Shown here piece after piece: positions 44,744 to 53,342 of a DNA stretch of 64,000 nt. Both the position numbers and the translations under genes were made by a program. Source of the stretch: Mesorhizobium sp. M9A.F.Ca.ET.002.03.1.2 (GTDB taxonomy: Bacteria; Pseudomonadota; Alphaproteobacteria; Rhizobiales; Rhizobiaceae); assembly GCF_003952365.1 (NCBI RefSeq), contig NZ_CP034443.1, forward strand, positions 1,729,001 through 1,793,000. Reading direction: 5' to 3'. Position 1 is the first letter of the stretch. The number at the start of each line of letters is the position of its first letter. The notes under the pieces were generated by a model. The model was not told the DNA's origin and did not search any database. It saw nothing but the letters and a program-made list of their open reading frames with translations.

Positions 44744-45556
44744 TCAGCTCTTCATCAGCCATTCATGCTCGGGCGCGTTGTGGAATTTCCACGTCCGCTT
44801 CGGCCCGGCCATGACATTGAGATAATAGAGGTCATAGCCATGGCAGGCGGCACATGGATGATAGCCCTTGGGCACCAGCACGACATCGCCGTCCTCGATC
44901 GCCATCGCCTCGTCCAGCGCGCGGGCGCCATTCTTGTCGGCATCGGTGTAGACGCGCTGGAAGGCAAAGCCCTGTGGCGGATTGAGACGATGGTAGTAGG
45001 TCTCCTCGAGATAGGATTCGGCCGGCAGATTGTCCTGATCATGCTTGTGCGGCGGATAGCTCGATGTGTGGCCGCCCGGCGTGATGACCTCGACCACCAG
45101 CAATGAGTCTGCCGGCTTGCCCTCCGGCAGGATGTTGGTGACATAGCGCGTGTTGGTGCCCTTGCCGCGAACTTCCTGGCCGAGATCGTCCGGCCCGATG
45201 ACGCGGACGGGCAGGCCGCCGCCAAGTCCAGGCGCCGAGCAGACGGCGAGTTCGAGATCGGTGTCGGCGATCACCGACCAGTCAGAGCCTTGCGGCACAT
45301 AAACAGACCACGGCTTACCTTCGAAGGGCGACATGCGTTCGCCAAGCAGGCCGAGATCCTTGCCGCCGGCCTTGGCCTTGCCCTTGCCGGTGACGAACAC
45401 CAGGCAGACTTCACGATTCTCCGTTTGCCCGGAGGCTGTTTCGCCCGGCCGCAGCCGATGCAGATCGAAACCGACATAGGTCCAGCCGGCGTTTTGCGGC
45501 GTTACATGGGCGACGCGGCCATGGCCCTTATCGGCTTTGACGAGCAGTTTCGGCAT
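44744..45556 (-). CDS. iolB: 5-deoxy-glucuronate isomerase IolB
   Basis: 270 residues, double cupin. It converts 5-deoxyglucuronate to 5-dehydro-2-deoxygluconate in inositol breakdown. The metal site is visible in HKHDQDNLPAESYLEETYYH (two His, Glu, His) and the family stretches GWTYVGFDLHRLRPGE and GYHPCAACHGYDLYYLN are present. Last gene of the iolC-iolD-iolE-iolB block, though 379 bases and a large repeat separate it from the preceding small gene, so it may have its own promoter. Confidence 0.96.
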   Translation of the reverse strand: MPKLLVKADKGHGRVAHVTPQNAGWTYVGFDLHRLRPGETASGQTENREVCLVFVTGKGKAKAGGKDLGLLGERMSPFEGKPWSVYVPQGSDWSVIADTDLELAVCSAPGLGGGLPVRVIGPDDLGQEVRGKGTNTRYVTNILPEGKPADSLLVVEVITPGGHTSSYPPHKHDQDNLPAESYLEETYYHRLNPPQGFAFQRVYTDADKNGARALDEAMAIEDGDVVLVPKGYHPCAACHGYDLYYLNVMAGPKRTWKFHNAPEHEWLMKS

Positions 45557-45660
45557 TTTGTCTCTCCTATTTCAGTGGCTTGACGGGCTACAGGCGTGAA
45601 GCCAAGCCGCTTGTTTGAAAGACCATCGCAAATCTTCGAGATTGACCGGCGCCTTCCAAT

Positions 45661-45847
45661 TTCGTCATCCTAGGGCGTAGCAGGAGCGAAGCTCCGTCGC
45701 GAAGACCCTAGGATCCATGCCGTAACCTCAGTCGAAGAGCGCAGCCGAGCGGAATTCTGCACCGCAGCGGCTGTTTTGATGTCACGGCATGGATCCTGGG
45801 GTCTGCGCCGCGTCGCTTCGCTCCTTGCTCCGCCCCAGGATGACGAA
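45661..45847. repeat. Large imperfect inverted repeat
   Basis: The left arm (45661-45723: tcgtcatcctagggcg..., then gaccctaggatccatgccgt) and the right arm (45783-45847: acggcatggatcctggggtc..., then ccccaggatgacga) are reverse complements with several mismatches, about 60 bases each. It fills most of the iolB/DUF3329 gap (45557-45935), where I see no gene. Repeats of this type are scattered through Mesorhizobium chromosomes. Confidence 0.8.
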
Positions 45848-45935
45848 ACGAGAGGCGTTTCAGCTAATCTCCAACGCATGCGACCCGTCATGCGCGCAGT
45901 GCCCGACCCGTAAGCCTTCTGCGCCATGGACCGCT

Positions 45936-46148
45936 TTATTCCTTTGGCTCGACCGGAGGCTTGCTCTCGTCCACCGGCTTATAGAGATAGAAGAACTGCC
46001 AGACGGCATAACCGGCGAAACCGAGTGCGATCGTGCCCCAGAACGGCGCGCCGGTGGCAAACTCGACCACGGCCCAGGCCAGGCAGACCGCGACGATGGC
46101 AACGCGCCGCCACAGAGGCCGGAAGAACGGATGCTCGGAGTCCTTCAT
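45936..46148 (-). CDS. DUF3329 small membrane protein
   Basis: 70 residues with two hydrophobic segments (about 14-30 and 36-55) and a conserved-looking opening MKDSEHPFFRPLWRRV; the end is Pro/Glu rich. This matches small DUF3329-type proteins. It begins 47 bases after iolE on the same strand, so it is co-transcribed with inositol genes, but no role there is known. Confidence 0.75.
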   Translation of the reverse strand: MKDSEHPFFRPLWRRVAIVAVCLAWAVVEFATGAPFWGTIALGFAGYAVWQFFYLYKPVDESKPPVEPKE

Positions 46149-46195
46149 CGGATCAGCCCCCGCATCGGATCAGCCCATCGTCGGGAACACTGCGT

Positions 46196-47113
46196 TCAAG
46201 CATTGGGGAAGCCCTGTGTCTCAACCGTGTAGCCGGCGACCGTCATCACCCGCATCAACTCCTTGTAGCCGACTTGCGCCATCTTGAGTGGCGGATTCTT
46301 TCTAGGGTCCTGCTCGGCCTCGACCACGAACCAGCCTTCATAGCCATAGTTCGCCAGCCTTTCCACAATGGCGCCAAAATCCAGCGAGCCATCTCCCGGC
46401 ACGGTGAAGGCGCCGAGCGCCACGGCATCGAGGAAGGATTGCTTCTGGCGGTCGAGTTTCTCGATCACCTCCATGCGCACGTCCTTCACATGCACGTGGT
46501 TGATGCGCTTGTGATGATTGTCGATGGCGCGCAGCACGTCACCACCGGCAAAAGCCAGGTGGCCTGCATCGAGCAGCAGCGGAATGCCTGCTCCCGAGTA
46601 GCGCATGAATGCATCGAGTTCGGGCTCGGTCTCGACGACCGCAGCCATGTGATGGTGATAGGAGAGCGGCATGCCTTGCTCGGCGCACCATTCGCCGAAC
46701 TGCGTGAGGCGCCTCGCATAGGCTTTCATCTCGTCGTCCGAAAGCCTGGGCTTGGTGGCGAGCGGCTTCGAGCGATCGCCCTGGATGGAGCGGCCGACCT
46801 CGCCATAGACGATGCAAGGCGCGTTCACCGCCTTGAACAGATCGATCATCGGCTGGATGCGATCCTTGTTCTTCGCCATCTCTTCGTCGACCAGCGTACC
46901 GGAGAACCAGCCACCGCAAAGCGTGACGTCGGCCTCTTTCAGGATCGGCAGCATGATTTTCGGATCATTGGGAAAGCGGCGGCCCATTTCCATGCCGATG
47001 AAGCCAGCCGAACGCGATTGCGCCAAGCATTCCTCCAGCGACACGTCATCGCTCAGTTCCGCAAGATCGTCGTTCCACCATGCAATGGGGGACATGCCCA
47101 ATTTGGCTTTCAA
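46196..47113 (-). CDS. iolE: Myo-inosose-2 dehydratase IolE
   Basis: 305 residues with a probable TTG start at 47113: GGAG lies seven bases upstream, and the sequence from it (KAKLGMSPIAWWNDD) is the family start. TIM-barrel enzyme that dehydrates 2-keto-myo-inositol. Typical parts: ECLAQSRSAGFIGMEMGRRFP, LSYHHHMAAVVE, LLLDAGHLAF, HVHVKDVR and WFVVEAEQDP (metal and catalytic residues). Confidence 0.95.
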   Translation of the reverse strand: MKAKLGMSPIAWWNDDLAELSDDVSLEECLAQSRSAGFIGMEMGRRFPNDPKIMLPILKEADVTLCGGWFSGTLVDEEMAKNKDRIQPMIDLFKAVNAPCIVYGEVGRSIQGDRSKPLATKPRLSDDEMKAYARRLTQFGEWCAEQGMPLSYHHHMAAVVETEPELDAFMRYSGAGIPLLLDAGHLAFAGGDVLRAIDNHHKRINHVHVKDVRMEVIEKLDRQKQSFLDAVALGAFTVPGDGSLDFGAIVERLANYGYEGWFVVEAEQDPRKNPPLKMAQVGYKELMRVMTVAGYTVETQGFPNA

Positions 47114-47145
47114 GTCGTCACTCCGATTTTCAGGTTCGTGCTTAC

Positions 47146-47238
47146 CCCCCTTGTGGGGAGGGTCGCTGCGAAGCAGCGGGGTGGGGATGCGGCGCCGATC
47201 TCCACCCGGACCTTCGGTCCGACTTCCCCACAAGGGGG
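47146..47238. repeat. Inverted repeat between iolD and iolE
   Basis: CCCCCTTGTGGGGA (47146-47159) is the exact reverse complement of 47225-47238; two smaller hairpins (gctgcgaagcagc and ccggaccttcggtcc) lie between. It occupies the 150-base iolD/iolE spacer and may modulate relative expression. Confidence 0.75.
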
Positions 47239-47263
47239 AGGTATGGGCTCGGCCTTACTGACA

Positions 47264-49114
47264 TCAATCTCCAATCTTCTGCATCTGCCGCTTTTCATCG
47301 TAGGCTTTGCGCGCCGCGTTGACTTGCGGGCGCACCGAGACTTCCGGCACGGCAACATCCCACCAGCTTCCACCGGCCTCGGTCGAAACCAGCGGATCGG
47401 TGTCGATCACCAGCACGGTCGTTCGTGCATTCTTCTTCGCTTGCGCCAGCGCCGTTTCCAGCCCGGCGATCGACGAAACCTTTTCGGCGATGGCGCCGAG
47501 GCTTGCTGCATGCGTGGCGAAGTCGATATCGGCCATCACCTCGTGGCGAGCATCCTTCAGCAGATTGTTGAAGTTGGCGCCGCCGGTCGCCATCTGCAGC
47601 CGGTTGATGCAGCCATAGCCGCGGTTGTCGAGCAGCACGATGGTCAGCTTGAGGCCGAGCATCACCGAGGTCGCGATCTCGGAATTGAGCATCAGATAGG
47701 AGCCGTCGCCGATCATGACGACGACTTCTTCGTCGGGCTTGGCCATCTTGACGCCGAGCCCTCCTGCGATCTCGTAGCCCATGGTCGAAAAGCCGTATTC
47801 GGCGTGGTAGGAGCCGGGCGCGCCCGCCTGCCAAAGCTTGTGCAACTCGCCGGGCAGGCCGCCGGCGGCATGGAGCAGGATGACGCCGGAACCCATGGCG
47901 CGCTGCACGGCGCCGATCACCTGCGCATCCGACGGATAGGCGGCATTGGTCGAAGCCGTCACCTTGCCGGCATCGGCCTGCCAGTCCTTCTTGCCCCCGA
48001 CAGCATTGTCGGTCCAGGCGGCCGGCGCCTTCCAGCCTTCCAGCGCCGCTATGAGCTCGGCGAGCCCTTCCGCCGCGTCGGCCACCAACGGCAACGCCTG
48101 ATGCTTGCCAGCGTCGAAGGGCTGGGCGTTCAGCCCGATGATGGTCTTGCCGGCATTCTTGAACAGCGCCCACGAGCCGGTGGTGAAATCCTGCAACCTG
48201 GTGCCGACGGCAAGCACGACATCGGCTTCTTCAGCCAGCCGGTTGGCCGCCGAAGTGCCGGTGACGCCAACCGCCGCCATGTTGAGCGGATGATCGTCCG
48301 GCAGCGAGGATTTGCCGCCCTGCGTCTCGCAGACCGGGATACCGGCGCCCTGCGCCAGCTTCGCCAGTTCACTGGAGGCCTGCGAATAGAGCACGCCGCC
48401 GCCGGCAATCACCAACGGCTTTTTCGCCCCCTTCAGCGCCGCCACCGCGGCGGCCAATTCCCCACGGTCCGGACGCAGCCGGCGCTGATGCCAGATCCGT
48501 TCGACGAAGAAGCTCTCGGGATAGTCATAGGCCTCGGCCTGTACGTCCTGGCAGAGCGCCAATGTCACCGGCCCGCATTCGGCTGGATCGGTCAGCACCT
48601 GCATGGCGCGATTGAGCGCCGGGATGATCTGCTCCGGCCTTGTGATCCGGTCGAAATAGCGCGACACCGGCCGAAAACAGTCGTTGACCGTCGCCGTGCC
48701 GTCGGAAAAATCCTCGGCCTGCTGCAGGACGGGATCGGGGATGCGATTGGCGAAGACGTCGCCGGGGAGAAAAAGAACCGGCAACCGATTGACGTGGGCG
48801 AGTGCTGCCGCCGTCACCATGTTGAGCGCGCCGGGGCCGATCGAACTGGTCGCCGCCATGAAGCGGCGGCGAAAATTGGCCTTGGCGTAGGCGATCGCCG
48901 CATGCGCCATCGCCTGCTCGTTATGGGCGCGGAAGGTCGGCAATTCGTCGCGCACCTGATAGAGCGCCTCGCCGATGCCGGCGACATTGCCATGGCCGAA
49001 GATCGCCCAGACGCCGCCGAAGATCGGTATTTTCTTGCCGTCGATCTCTGTCATCTGTCGGGCAAGAAAGCGGGTCAGCGCCTGTGCCATCGTCAGGCGG
49101 ATTGTCTTGGTCAT
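47264..49114 (-). CDS. iolD: 3D-(3,5/4)-trihydroxycyclohexane-1,2-dione hydrolase IolD
   Basis: 616 residues from the ATG at 49114 (GGAGG upstream). Thiamine diphosphate enzyme that opens the inositol ring. Acetolactate-synthase-like layout: catalytic Glu region RAHNEQAMAHAA (about residue 57), central domain PLVIAGGGVLYSQ, and ThDP/Mg motif GDGSYLMLNSEIATS...NRGYGCINRLQ. It follows iolC by 35 bases. Confidence 0.96.
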   Translation of the reverse strand: MTKTIRLTMAQALTRFLARQMTEIDGKKIPIFGGVWAIFGHGNVAGIGEALYQVRDELPTFRAHNEQAMAHAAIAYAKANFRRRFMAATSSIGPGALNMVTAAALAHVNRLPVLFLPGDVFANRIPDPVLQQAEDFSDGTATVNDCFRPVSRYFDRITRPEQIIPALNRAMQVLTDPAECGPVTLALCQDVQAEAYDYPESFFVERIWHQRRLRPDRGELAAAVAALKGAKKPLVIAGGGVLYSQASSELAKLAQGAGIPVCETQGGKSSLPDDHPLNMAAVGVTGTSAANRLAEEADVVLAVGTRLQDFTTGSWALFKNAGKTIIGLNAQPFDAGKHQALPLVADAAEGLAELIAALEGWKAPAAWTDNAVGGKKDWQADAGKVTASTNAAYPSDAQVIGAVQRAMGSGVILLHAAGGLPGELHKLWQAGAPGSYHAEYGFSTMGYEIAGGLGVKMAKPDEEVVVMIGDGSYLMLNSEIATSVMLGLKLTIVLLDNRGYGCINRLQMATGGANFNNLLKDARHEVMADIDFATHAASLGAIAEKVSSIAGLETALAQAKKNARTTVLVIDTDPLVSTEAGGSWWDVAVPEVSVRPQVNAARKAYDEKRQMQKIGD

Positions 49115-49149
49115 CTCGGTTTCCTCCGCAGTCCTTATGCCGCGCCTTC

Positions 49150-51084
49150 TTATGCTGCTTTGCGGCCGCGTGCGGCAAGCCATGCCTCGGTCAGCCTCTC
49201 GAAGCGAGACGCCATGTCGGCGATAGCCTCCTCGTCCGACATCTTGCCCGCAAGCCATTGTTCGGCCGCGTTGATGAAGATGGTGCGGCCGACGGCGAAG
49301 CCCTTGACGATAGGTGCCTTGGCGGTGGCGGCAAAGGCCGCTTCCAGCTCGTCCTGCGGCGCTTCCAGGCCGAGCAGCACAATGCCGCGGCACCACGGAT
49401 CGTTCTTCAGGATCACCGCTTCGATCTTTGCCCAAGCACCGGCTGAGGCCTGCGGCTCGAGCTTCCACCAGTCGGGCTTGATGCCGAGCGCATAGAGTTC
49501 CTCCAGCGCGCGCGGGATCGTCGTGTCGTCGAGCTCGCCGTGCTTGCCGGCGATGATCTCGATCAGCAGTTCTCTTCCCACTTTCCGCGCGGCCTCGAAC
49601 AGGCTTTTGAGCTTCTGCTGCTGCTCGGTCTTCAGCGCGGCGGGGTCGTCCGGATGATAGAAGCACAGGCATTTGATGCAATGGTCGACCGGCCACTCGA
49701 TCAACTGCGAGCCGATGTCCTGCGAGAATTCGAAACGAAGCGGGCGAGACCCTGGCAGCTCGACCGGCCGGCCGAGCCAGGCGAAGGAATGGCGGGCAAA
49801 TTCGAACATCGCCTCGCGGCCGTATTTCTCGTCGAGCAGCATGCCGTAACCGGCACGGCCGGCGGCGACCTTCGCCGCTGCCTTGACCGTCAGCACTTTG
49901 AAATCATGGATGCGCGAGGTGTCGGCACCGGCTTTCGCGGCGACATCGTCGAGCTGGATACGGTGGTCGCAGGCCAGCGCCATCAGCGAGGGAATATCGC
50001 GCCGGCGCGTCGTCGCCCAATGGATATGATTGATCGCCTCGTCCTTGCGCAAAGCCATGTGCTTGCTGCCGTTCTTCAGGAAGAACTGCAATTCCTCGAA
50101 GGTCGGGTATTCCGGCGCGCAGAGCAGCCGCGACACGGCGAAGGCGCCGCAGGCATTGGCCCAGGTCGCCGCCGTCGCCAGGCTTTCCTCGCCGAGCCAG
50201 CCGCGCAGGAAGCCCGACATGAAGGCGTCGCCGGCGCCAAGCACATTATAGACCTCGATCGGAAACCCCTTGCCGACGATGCCGTCCTCGAGATCGTCGC
50301 TGATCGGCCCGTCATAGACGATGCAGCCCATGGCGCCACGCTTCAAGACGATGGTGGCCGCCGACAGCGAGCGGATCGTCTTGAGCGCGTTCAGGCAATC
50401 GTCAGTACCGGAGGCGATCATGATCTCTTCTTCGGTGCCGACGATCAGGTCGCAATCGGGCAGTACCGATTTCAGCTGCGCGGAGACCCGGTCGGATTTC
50501 ACATAGCGCTCGAACCCTTCGGCATGACCGGCAAGGCCCCAGAGGTTGGGGCGGTAGTCGATGTCGAACACCACCTTGCCGCCCTTGGCCTTGATGGCGC
50601 GGATCGCCTTGCGCTGCGCGGCATCGCTGTTGGGCCGCGAAAAATGCGTACCGGTGACGACGATGGCGCGTGCCGAAGCGATGAACGCCTCATCGATATC
50701 GTCTTCCGAAAGCGCCATGTCGGCGCAGTCGCTGCGATAGAAGATCATCGGCGAGACGCATTCGTCCTCGACCGACAGCAGCACCAATGCGGTCAAGCGG
50801 TCCGGATCAGTCTTGAGGCCGTCGACCGAGACACCCTCGCGTGTCAGCTGTTCGCGGATGAAGCGGCCCATCTGCTCGTCGCCGACGCGGGTGAGCAGCG
50901 CCGAGCGCAGGCCGAGCCTGGCCGTGCCGACCGCGATGTTGGCCGGACAGCCGCCGACCGACTTGGCAAAGGACGTGATGTCCTCCAGGCGCGAGCCGAT
51001 CTGCTGGCCATAGAGATCGACGGAGGCGCGGCCAATGGTGATGACGTCGAGCGGCGCATGTTTCGCGTCCATGGCTTCGCCCAT
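49150..51084 (-). CDS. iolC: Fused 5-dehydro-2-deoxygluconokinase / DUF2090 aldolase
   Basis: 644 residues from the ATG at 51084 (GGGAGG seven bases upstream). Residues about 1-335 are a PfkB kinase: GGCPANIAVGTARLG and the catalytic NVLGAGDAFMSGFLRG. The remainder is DUF2090, a TIM-barrel taken to be the 5-dehydro-2-deoxyphosphogluconate aldolase (DIPSLMALACDHRIQ, IKCLCFYHPDD, ELLIEIIAGKHG). Thus IolC and the IolJ step sit in one chain; no separate iolJ is seen. First gene of the iolCDE block. Confidence 0.95.
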   Translation of the reverse strand: MGEAMDAKHAPLDVITIGRASVDLYGQQIGSRLEDITSFAKSVGGCPANIAVGTARLGLRSALLTRVGDEQMGRFIREQLTREGVSVDGLKTDPDRLTALVLLSVEDECVSPMIFYRSDCADMALSEDDIDEAFIASARAIVVTGTHFSRPNSDAAQRKAIRAIKAKGGKVVFDIDYRPNLWGLAGHAEGFERYVKSDRVSAQLKSVLPDCDLIVGTEEEIMIASGTDDCLNALKTIRSLSAATIVLKRGAMGCIVYDGPISDDLEDGIVGKGFPIEVYNVLGAGDAFMSGFLRGWLGEESLATAATWANACGAFAVSRLLCAPEYPTFEELQFFLKNGSKHMALRKDEAINHIHWATTRRRDIPSLMALACDHRIQLDDVAAKAGADTSRIHDFKVLTVKAAAKVAAGRAGYGMLLDEKYGREAMFEFARHSFAWLGRPVELPGSRPLRFEFSQDIGSQLIEWPVDHCIKCLCFYHPDDPAALKTEQQQKLKSLFEAARKVGRELLIEIIAGKHGELDDTTIPRALEELYALGIKPDWWKLEPQASAGAWAKIEAVILKNDPWCRGIVLLGLEAPQDELEAAFAATAKAPIVKGFAVGRTIFINAAEQWLAGKMSDEEAIADMASRFERLTEAWLAARGRKAA

Positions 51085-51146
51085 TCGAACCTCCCGTCGG
51101 CCTTGTTGTTTTTCACACGCGAGCGGCAGCGTGGCGCCGGCAATAT

Positions 51147-51190
51147 GAAATAATAATTCCAATCCATAGTCAATATGGAACGAGCATTCC
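51147..51190. promoter_or_regulatory. Two IolR-type sites upstream of iolC
   Basis: GGAACGAGCATTCC (51177-51190) matches GGAA-N6-TTCC exactly and GAAATAATAATTCC (51147-51160) matches with one change; they are 30 bases apart, three helical turns. GGAA-N6-TTCC is the motif reported for Sinorhizobium IolR. They lie 63-106 bases before the iolC ATG. Confidence 0.6.
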
Positions 51191-51209
51191 CAGGCCGAAA
51201 AGTGGCCCT

Positions 51210-52055
51210 CTACGCCTTGCGCTTGCGGCCGGCATCACGCCGCTTCTCCCCAACCGCGACGGTCAGCGCCATGGCCAGCGCCATCGTCGCCGACAGCGAG
51301 CGGAAACCGGCGAAGTCGGCCTCGGCGACCTCGAACCAGACCTTGGCGAACTGGGCGAGCGGCGAGAACGAGCTGTCGGTGATCGCCACGATCGGAACGC
51401 CCTGTTCCGAGATGACGCGCGCCTCCTCGATGGCCGCCGGGGCATAGGGTGAGAAACTGATGGCGATGACGGCGTCCCTGGGCGAGGCAAAGCCGATCAT
51501 TTCGGCGTTGAGGCCGGCGGCCGATTCGATCAGCTGGTTGCGGATCTTGAGCTTGCCCAGCGCGTAGGCGATGTAGGAGGCGACTGGATACGAGCGGCGC
51601 TTGGCCAGCACATAGATGGTCTCCGCTTTTGCCAGCAAGGCGATCGCATCTTCGAAATGGTCTTCGTTCAACCTGCCTGAAATGTCGTTGAGCGAGGTGC
51701 TGGCCGCGGCGACGAAGCCGTCGAAGATCGCCCGGTGACCGGCGCCTTCCTCGGCCTTGGCACGCAATGCCGCCAGTCTTTCGTCATAGGACGAATTGCG
51801 CTCGCGCAGGCGCTCGCGAAACACCAGCTGCAGGCTGGTGAAGCCGTCGAAGCCGAGCTGCTGGGCGAAGCGGATCAGGGTCGAAGGCTGAACGCCGGCG
51901 GAGGCGGCGATGCTTGCGGCGGTGCCGAAGGCAATATCGTCGGGATTGTCGAGCGCATAGGCGGCGATCTGCGCGATACGCTTGGGCAGGCTCTGCCGCC
52001 GCTCCAGGATCGTCGCCCGCAATGTCTCGAAATCGCGGGGCACCCGTTCGTCCAT
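51210..52055 (-). CDS. RpiR family regulator (probable IolR)
   Basis: 281 residues from the ATG at 52055. N-terminal RpiR helix-turn-helix (LPKRIAQIAAYALDNPDDIA, then GVQPSTLIRFAQQLGF) and C-terminal SIS sugar-isomerase-like domain (ETIYVLAKRRSYPVASYIAY, DAVIAISFSPYAPAAIE, PIVAITDSSFSPLA). It would bind a phosphorylated or keto inositol intermediate. Located immediately upstream of iolC, it probably represses iol genes. The longer frame from 52079 adds eight residues and is less likely. Confidence 0.9.
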   Translation of the reverse strand: MDERVPRDFETLRATILERRQSLPKRIAQIAAYALDNPDDIAFGTAASIAASAGVQPSTLIRFAQQLGFDGFTSLQLVFRERLRERNSSYDERLAALRAKAEEGAGHRAIFDGFVAAASTSLNDISGRLNEDHFEDAIALLAKAETIYVLAKRRSYPVASYIAYALGKLKIRNQLIESAAGLNAEMIGFASPRDAVIAISFSPYAPAAIEEARVISEQGVPIVAITDSSFSPLAQFAKVWFEVAEADFAGFRSLSATMALAMALTVAVGEKRRDAGRKRKA

Positions 52056-52143
52056 CGTCGCTCCGCCCAAGCCCATCAATCGATGCTGTGTGCCCCATCA
52101 TAGCGAGCCTGTGCAAGAAGGCCATAAAAAATGAGGCATGCGT

Positions 52144-52164
52144 TCCATTTCTGGATAAAATGGA
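52144..52164. promoter_or_regulatory. Palindrome between rpiR and Gfo/Idh genes
   Basis: TCCATTT (52144-52150) and AAATGGA (52158-52164) are perfect arms with a seven-base spacer in the divergent region, 44 bases before the dehydrogenase ATG. A TCCAT-N7-ATGGA palindrome also exists upstream of iolC (51163-51179), so both may be sites of the same regulator. Confidence 0.45.
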
Positions 52165-52208
52165 CTAATTCATCCACACAAATCTTCCTGACAGCGGAGA
52201 CAAGGGAA

Positions 52209-53318
52209 ATGGTCGGAGTCGGTCTTATCGGCACGGGCTTCATGGGCAAGTGTCACGCCATCGCCTGGAATGCGGTCGGCACCGTCTTTCCCGATGTGAC
52301 CAAGCCAAGGCTGGTCCATCTCGGCGAGGTCGATGAGGACCTTGCCAAACGCCGTGCCACCGAATTCGGCTTCGCCAGGGCCTCCGGCGATTGGCGCGCC
52401 GTCGTCAACGACCCGGACGTCGACATCGTCTCGCTGACCACGCCGAATCAGTTCCATCCGGAAATGGCCATCGCCATCCTCGAGGCCGGCAAGCATCTGT
52501 GGTGCGAAAAGCCGATGGCGCCGAGCTTCGCCGAGGCGCAAGCCATGGCGGCGGCGGCCCAAAAGTCCGGCAAGGTGGCGGCTCTCGGCTACAACTACAT
52601 CCAGAATCCGGCGATCCGCCATATCGGTGCACTGCTCGACGAGAAGATCATCGGCGAGGTCAATCATCTGCGCATCGAGATGGACGAGGATTTCATGGCC
52701 GACCCGGAGGCGCCGTTCTTCTGGAAGCACGAGGCGGCGTCCGGTTACGGCGCGCTCGACGATTTCGCCGTGCATCCGCTATCGCTGGTCGCCGTGCTGT
52801 TCGGCCGCGTCGCCCGCGTCATGTGCGACATGACCAAGCCTTATGCCGACCGCCGCGTCGCGTCCGGCGGGCGCCGCGCGGTCGAGACCTACGACATCGC
52901 CAGCGTGCTGATGCATCTCGAAAACGGCATTGCCGGCACGCTGCTGGTCAACCGTTCGGCCTGGGGCCGCAAAGGCCGGATCGCCATCCAGCTCTTCGGC
53001 TCGAAGGGTTCCATCCTGTACGACCAGGAGCGGATGAACGAGTTCCAGCTTTACCTGACATCCGACCGCCCGACCGAGCAGGGCTACCGCACCATCCTGG
53101 TGGCGCCGCATCACAAACCTTATGACGCCTTCGTGCCGGCGCCCGGCCACGGCCTCGGCTTCAACGACCTCAAGATCGTCGAATGCCGGGAGCTTTTGAC
53201 GCGCCTTGCCGGCAAGCCGGCGCGGATCATCGATTTTGACGAAGGGCTGGAGATCGAGCGCACCGTGCACGCCATGGCGCGCTCGTTCGAGGAACAGCGC
53301 TGGGTGGATGTGAGATAG
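52209..53318 (+). CDS. Gfo/Idh/MocA family oxidoreductase
   Basis: 369 residues from the ATG at 52209. Rossmann start GVGLIGTGFMGKCHAIAW, the signature LWCEKPMAPSF (catalytic Lys of EKP), GYNYIQNPAIRHIG, and a C-terminal barrel (DEDFMADPEAPFFW, DDFAVHPLSLVAVLFG). NAD(P)-dependent dehydrogenase of a polyol or sugar; next to the RpiR/iol genes it may oxidise an inositol isomer or derivative such as scyllo-inositol. It is not the main IolG (see 58578). Confidence 0.88.
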   Translation: MVGVGLIGTGFMGKCHAIAWNAVGTVFPDVTKPRLVHLGEVDEDLAKRRATEFGFARASGDWRAVVNDPDVDIVSLTTPNQFHPEMAIAILEAGKHLWCEKPMAPSFAEAQAMAAAAQKSGKVAALGYNYIQNPAIRHIGALLDEKIIGEVNHLRIEMDEDFMADPEAPFFWKHEAASGYGALDDFAVHPLSLVAVLFGRVARVMCDMTKPYADRRVASGGRRAVETYDIASVLMHLENGIAGTLLVNRSAWGRKGRIAIQLFGSKGSILYDQERMNEFQLYLTSDRPTEQGYRTILVAPHHKPYDAFVPAPGHGLGFNDLKIVECRELLTRLAGKPARIIDFDEGLEIERTVHAMARSFEEQRWVDVR

Positions 53319-53342
53319 CTCAAACTGGGAGCCGGCGACGCA

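Noticed and set aside
45926..49495. Very long plus-strand open frame
   Set aside because: It lies wholly antisense to DUF3329, iolE, iolD and the iolC end, is Arg/His/Gly rich, and has no recognisable motif: a high-GC shadow.
49540..51153. Long plus-strand open frame opposite iolC
   Set aside because: Antisense to the well-supported iolC reading frame; composition typical of a shadow frame.
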